Assembly (NCBI RefSeq): GCF_002075795.1 | Contig: NZ_CP020472.1 | Location: 665,001-729,000, forward strand | Length of the DNA: 64,000 nt | Reading direction: 5' to 3' | Origin: Shewanella japonica | GTDB taxonomy: Bacteria > Pseudomonadota > Gammaproteobacteria > Enterobacterales > Shewanellaceae | Shown: piece by piece, positions 62,080 to 64,000 of the stretch | How the letters are laid out: each line of letters opens with the position of its first letter | Numbering within the stretch: the stretch's first letter is position 1 | Translations under genes and position numbers: made by a program | The notes under the pieces: model-generated | Databases searched by the model: none | The model's input: the letters and a program-made list of their open reading frames with translations, nothing else | What the model was told of the DNA's origin: nothing

Positions 62080-63606
62080 ATGGAAAGGGTGAAATGTTGC
62101 GCAATATTTATAGTGAGTTTTTTCGTTTTAATTTTTGGTTTTAAAGCGTTAGATGAGCTAGTTGCTGAAATGCTTATTAAGCGTGACGCTCAAATACTGT
62201 CTGAAAAATTGACCATGTATATTGAAGATACTGCAATAGAACTGAAAAGTTTACCGGCAATTAATGATACCTATGTTTGCGACAGTCAAAATGAAGATTT
62301 GCTGACTAAGTCGGTATTTAACTCCACATTTATTCGCTGGCTTGCTGTAATGGAACAGTTAAAAGTTGTTTGTCGTTCGCAAGTGATGCCCCGTCATGTA
62401 GAGAAGTTAGTTAGGCACCGAATTGGTCCTGATTTAAAGCTTGCCGTTATCAATCAAATTGACTCAGATGTGCACGAGTTATTTTTATCATACGAATCTG
62501 GCAAAAAGCAGTATGTGGCGAGCATTGTGCCAATGAACCCTCGTTATTTTATCCCTGTAAATTGTGAAGATTGCCTAGAATACACCATCACTATTGATGG
62601 CATTTATGATTCGTTAGCAGCAGTGCCTGTAATGGAGTTTGGCTTTGAGCAGTTTGAAGGTGACCATGTCATTTTAGAAGAAGTGGTTCATAAAAATGAA
62701 TATTACATTGCCAAGTTTAGCCTGTCGGGCAATGACGAGTTTTTTGCTCAGTATGAATCGTTAAATTGGCTATATAGTGCGTTGGTTAGTTTTGTGATGG
62801 CGTTGGCGTTATCAATTGGCTATTGGTCTTGGAAACAGTCTTATGGTTCAACTCGAGCTCACATAAAAAGTGCTATCAAACATAAAGAGTTTATCCCTTT
62901 TTATCAGCCTGTTATTGATACGCAAAAAAATGAAATCGTTGGTGTTGAAGTATTAATGCGCTGGCGTCAATCAAGTGGAGAGTTGATCCCACCAAACCAA
63001 TTTATTCCCTTTGCTGAATCTGATGGGTTAATTGTAGATATGACCTATTCGATGCTTGATGTTATGGCTGACGATATTGAACAAGCTGGCGAACAAGTTA
63101 AGCCGTTATTTATCAGTATTAATATTGTTCCTGAGCATTTAGAAAGCGATCAACTTTACTTGTATATTAAGGCGCTTAAAGAGTCTGGGAAGCTAGGTAA
63201 ACATCGGATTTCGCTAGAAATCACTGAGCGGCAACCCATTACAGACTTAGCTAAAGCCCGCGCTATGCTAGATAAATTTTATGCCATTGACGTTGATTTA
63301 AAGCTTGATGATGCCGGAATGGGATATGGCGGTTTTAGTTATGTGCAAAACCTAGGTATCAGTACCCTTAAAATTGATAAAGCTTTTATCGATACCATTG
63401 GTGTAAAAGATAACTTTAATGAGAAAACCTTAGATGCAATTATCTCTTTTGCCAAAAAGTCGGGCTTGAGCGTCATTGCTGAAGGGGTGGAAACTGAGTC
63501 TCAAATTAGCTATTTGAAAGTACAGGGCGTGGATTTAGTTCAAGGTTATTTTTTCTCTAAACCGCTAGAAGCAAAAGACTTTTTTAATGCCTATCAGAAT
63601 GTCTGA
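62080..63606 (+). CDS. CSS-type EAL-domain c-di-GMP phosphodiesterase
   Basis: A 508-residue membrane enzyme predicted to degrade c-di-GMP to pGpG. Two helices (about 9-28 and 232-250) flank a periplasmic domain with cysteines in YVCDS and VVCRS, and NCEDC, like the redox-sensitive CSS domain of PdeC proteins. The EAL domain retains its catalytic set: GVEVLMRWR (EVL in place of EAL), the Asn of SINIVP, EITER, KLDDAGMGYGG, LKIDKAF, AEGVETES and VQGYFFSKPL. The ATG at 62080 is likely; TTG at 62074 is an alternative. Together with the GGDEF gene it frames local c-di-GMP control. Confidence 0.92.
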   Translation: MERVKCCAIFIVSFFVLIFGFKALDELVAEMLIKRDAQILSEKLTMYIEDTAIELKSLPAINDTYVCDSQNEDLLTKSVFNSTFIRWLAVMEQLKVVCRSQVMPRHVEKLVRHRIGPDLKLAVINQIDSDVHELFLSYESGKKQYVASIVPMNPRYFIPVNCEDCLEYTITIDGIYDSLAAVPVMEFGFEQFEGDHVILEEVVHKNEYYIAKFSLSGNDEFFAQYESLNWLYSALVSFVMALALSIGYWSWKQSYGSTRAHIKSAIKHKEFIPFYQPVIDTQKNEIVGVEVLMRWRQSSGELIPPNQFIPFAESDGLIVDMTYSMLDVMADDIEQAGEQVKPLFISINIVPEHLESDQLYLYIKALKESGKLGKHRISLEITERQPITDLAKARAMLDKFYAIDVDLKLDDAGMGYGGFSYVQNLGISTLKIDKAFIDTIGVKDNFNEKTLDAIISFAKKSGLSVIAEGVETESQISYLKVQGVDLVQGYFFSKPLEAKDFFNAYQNV

Positions 63607-63891
63607 TGATTGGGTTTTATTTTAGCTAGATGGGTTTTGATAAAAACGATAATTGATGTATTCCCAGCGTTAGTGGTTAATATTGGGATACATTTTAAGA
63701 GGTTTGCTAGTGTTCAGTTACTGGTGTCGAATGAGATAAGCAAAAGTGCCTAATTGTAATTTGCTGGTAGCGAGTAAGTAATGGCTATTATTTGAATTAA
63801 GTCTTTATTTCAAAGGACGTTGTGTGATGCTGATGTTCGGTTAAACTGAATTATCTGGTGCTATTCACATACTGAACTGAAAGAGGTTAAT

Positions 63892-64000
63892 TTGAGTCAA
63901 CATCACTTAAAGGGATTACCTGTTCCACTATCAGTATTGGCTGTCATGTCATTAATCTGTGTAGCCTCGCAAGCCTCAGCTGAGCAGATTTATTTTAGTT
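63892..64000 (+). CDS. Start of an exported protein, truncated by the window edge
   Basis: TTG at 63892, with GAGG five bases upstream, opens a frame that runs off the window. The first 36 codons read as a signal peptide: a basic/polar start (MSQHHLKGLP), a hydrophobic core (PLSVLAVMSLICVAS) and a likely cleavage at ASAEQ. Only the export signal is present, so no function can be given. Confidence 0.7.
   Translation, partial: MSQHHLKGLPVPLSVLAVMSLICVASQASAEQIYFS

Noticed and set aside
1..64000. Prophage, transposon, CRISPR or genomic island
   Set aside because: No integrase, transposase, repeat-spacer pattern, tRNA-flanked boundary or clear shift in codon character was seen.

Overview
The window is about 64 kb of ordinary bacterial chromosome from a gammaproteobacterium, almost certainly a marine Shewanella. 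The reasons are low-to-moderate GC, many exported c-type cytochromes, a split flavocytochrome reductase next to a TetR gene, NsrR-type control of hcp-hcr, a TAXI-TRAP transporter, a MSHA-like pilin, and c-di-GMP enzymes. I see no rRNA, tRNA, CRISPR array, phage or insertion sequence. Nearly all space is filled by intact genes, many bounded by clear hairpin terminators.

Layout. 1-3.3 kb: cyclophilin, EcsC-family protein and a secreted FG-GAP/VCBS protein. 3.5-6.5 kb: hcp-hcr nitrosative-stress operon behind a candidate NsrR operator. 6.6-7.3 kb: two small conserved proteins. 7.6-11.9 kb: a tightly overlapping three-gene operon for an exported molybdenum hydroxylase with its 2Fe-2S subunit and a diheme lipoprotein cytochrome. 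12-14 kb: gltS and a molbindin gene with a palindromic promoter. 14.3-15.9 kb: a c-di-GMP-I (GEMM) riboswitch leading a secreted protein of unknown family. 16-22.7 kb: TPR/transglutaminase-like lipoprotein, rRNA-type methyltransferase, TPR-GGDEF cyclase, DUF3859, aroQ, arfB and a SpoIIAA-like protein. 22.8-29.6 kb: small lipoprotein, His/Cys-rich protein and a czcCBA-type heavy-metal efflux operon. 29.8-32.8 kb: TAXI-TRAP transporter. 32.9-39.7 kb: pilin, an internally duplicated lipoprotein and a TonB-dependent receptor. 39.9-41.9 kb: B12-binding radical SAM enzyme with an unusual cysteine spacing. 42.3-48.8 kb: a cluster of periplasmic cupin, two outer-membrane channels, tetraheme cytochrome and Tat-exported flavoprotein, divergent from a TetR regulator. 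48.8-53.8 kb: exported phosphatase with aldo/keto reductase, glycerophosphodiester phosphodiesterase lipoprotein, small proteins and manganese pyrophosphatase. 54.2-56.5 kb: a three-domain cysteine desulfurase / metallo-beta-lactamase / rhodanese fusion. 56.7-64 kb: sugar porter, YhcH-family protein, patatin, LON-domain protein, RluA-family pseudouridine synthase, CSS-type EAL phosphodiesterase, and the start of an exported protein cut by the window edge.

How the parts fit. Two modules look like respiratory or redox systems of unknown substrate: the exported molybdenum hydroxylase that should pass electrons to its own cytochrome, and the flavoprotein/tetraheme reductase with outer-membrane channels and a cupin. 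The second could take a small organic acid across the outer membrane, process it and use it as an electron acceptor. c-di-GMP recurs three times (GGDEF cyclase, EAL phosphodiesterase, riboswitch). The observations most worth testing are the riboswitch and its unknown target, the cupin/flavocytochrome cluster with its TetR operator, the desulfurase fusion, the molybdenum hydroxylase operon and the duplicated lipoprotein/TonB receptor pair.
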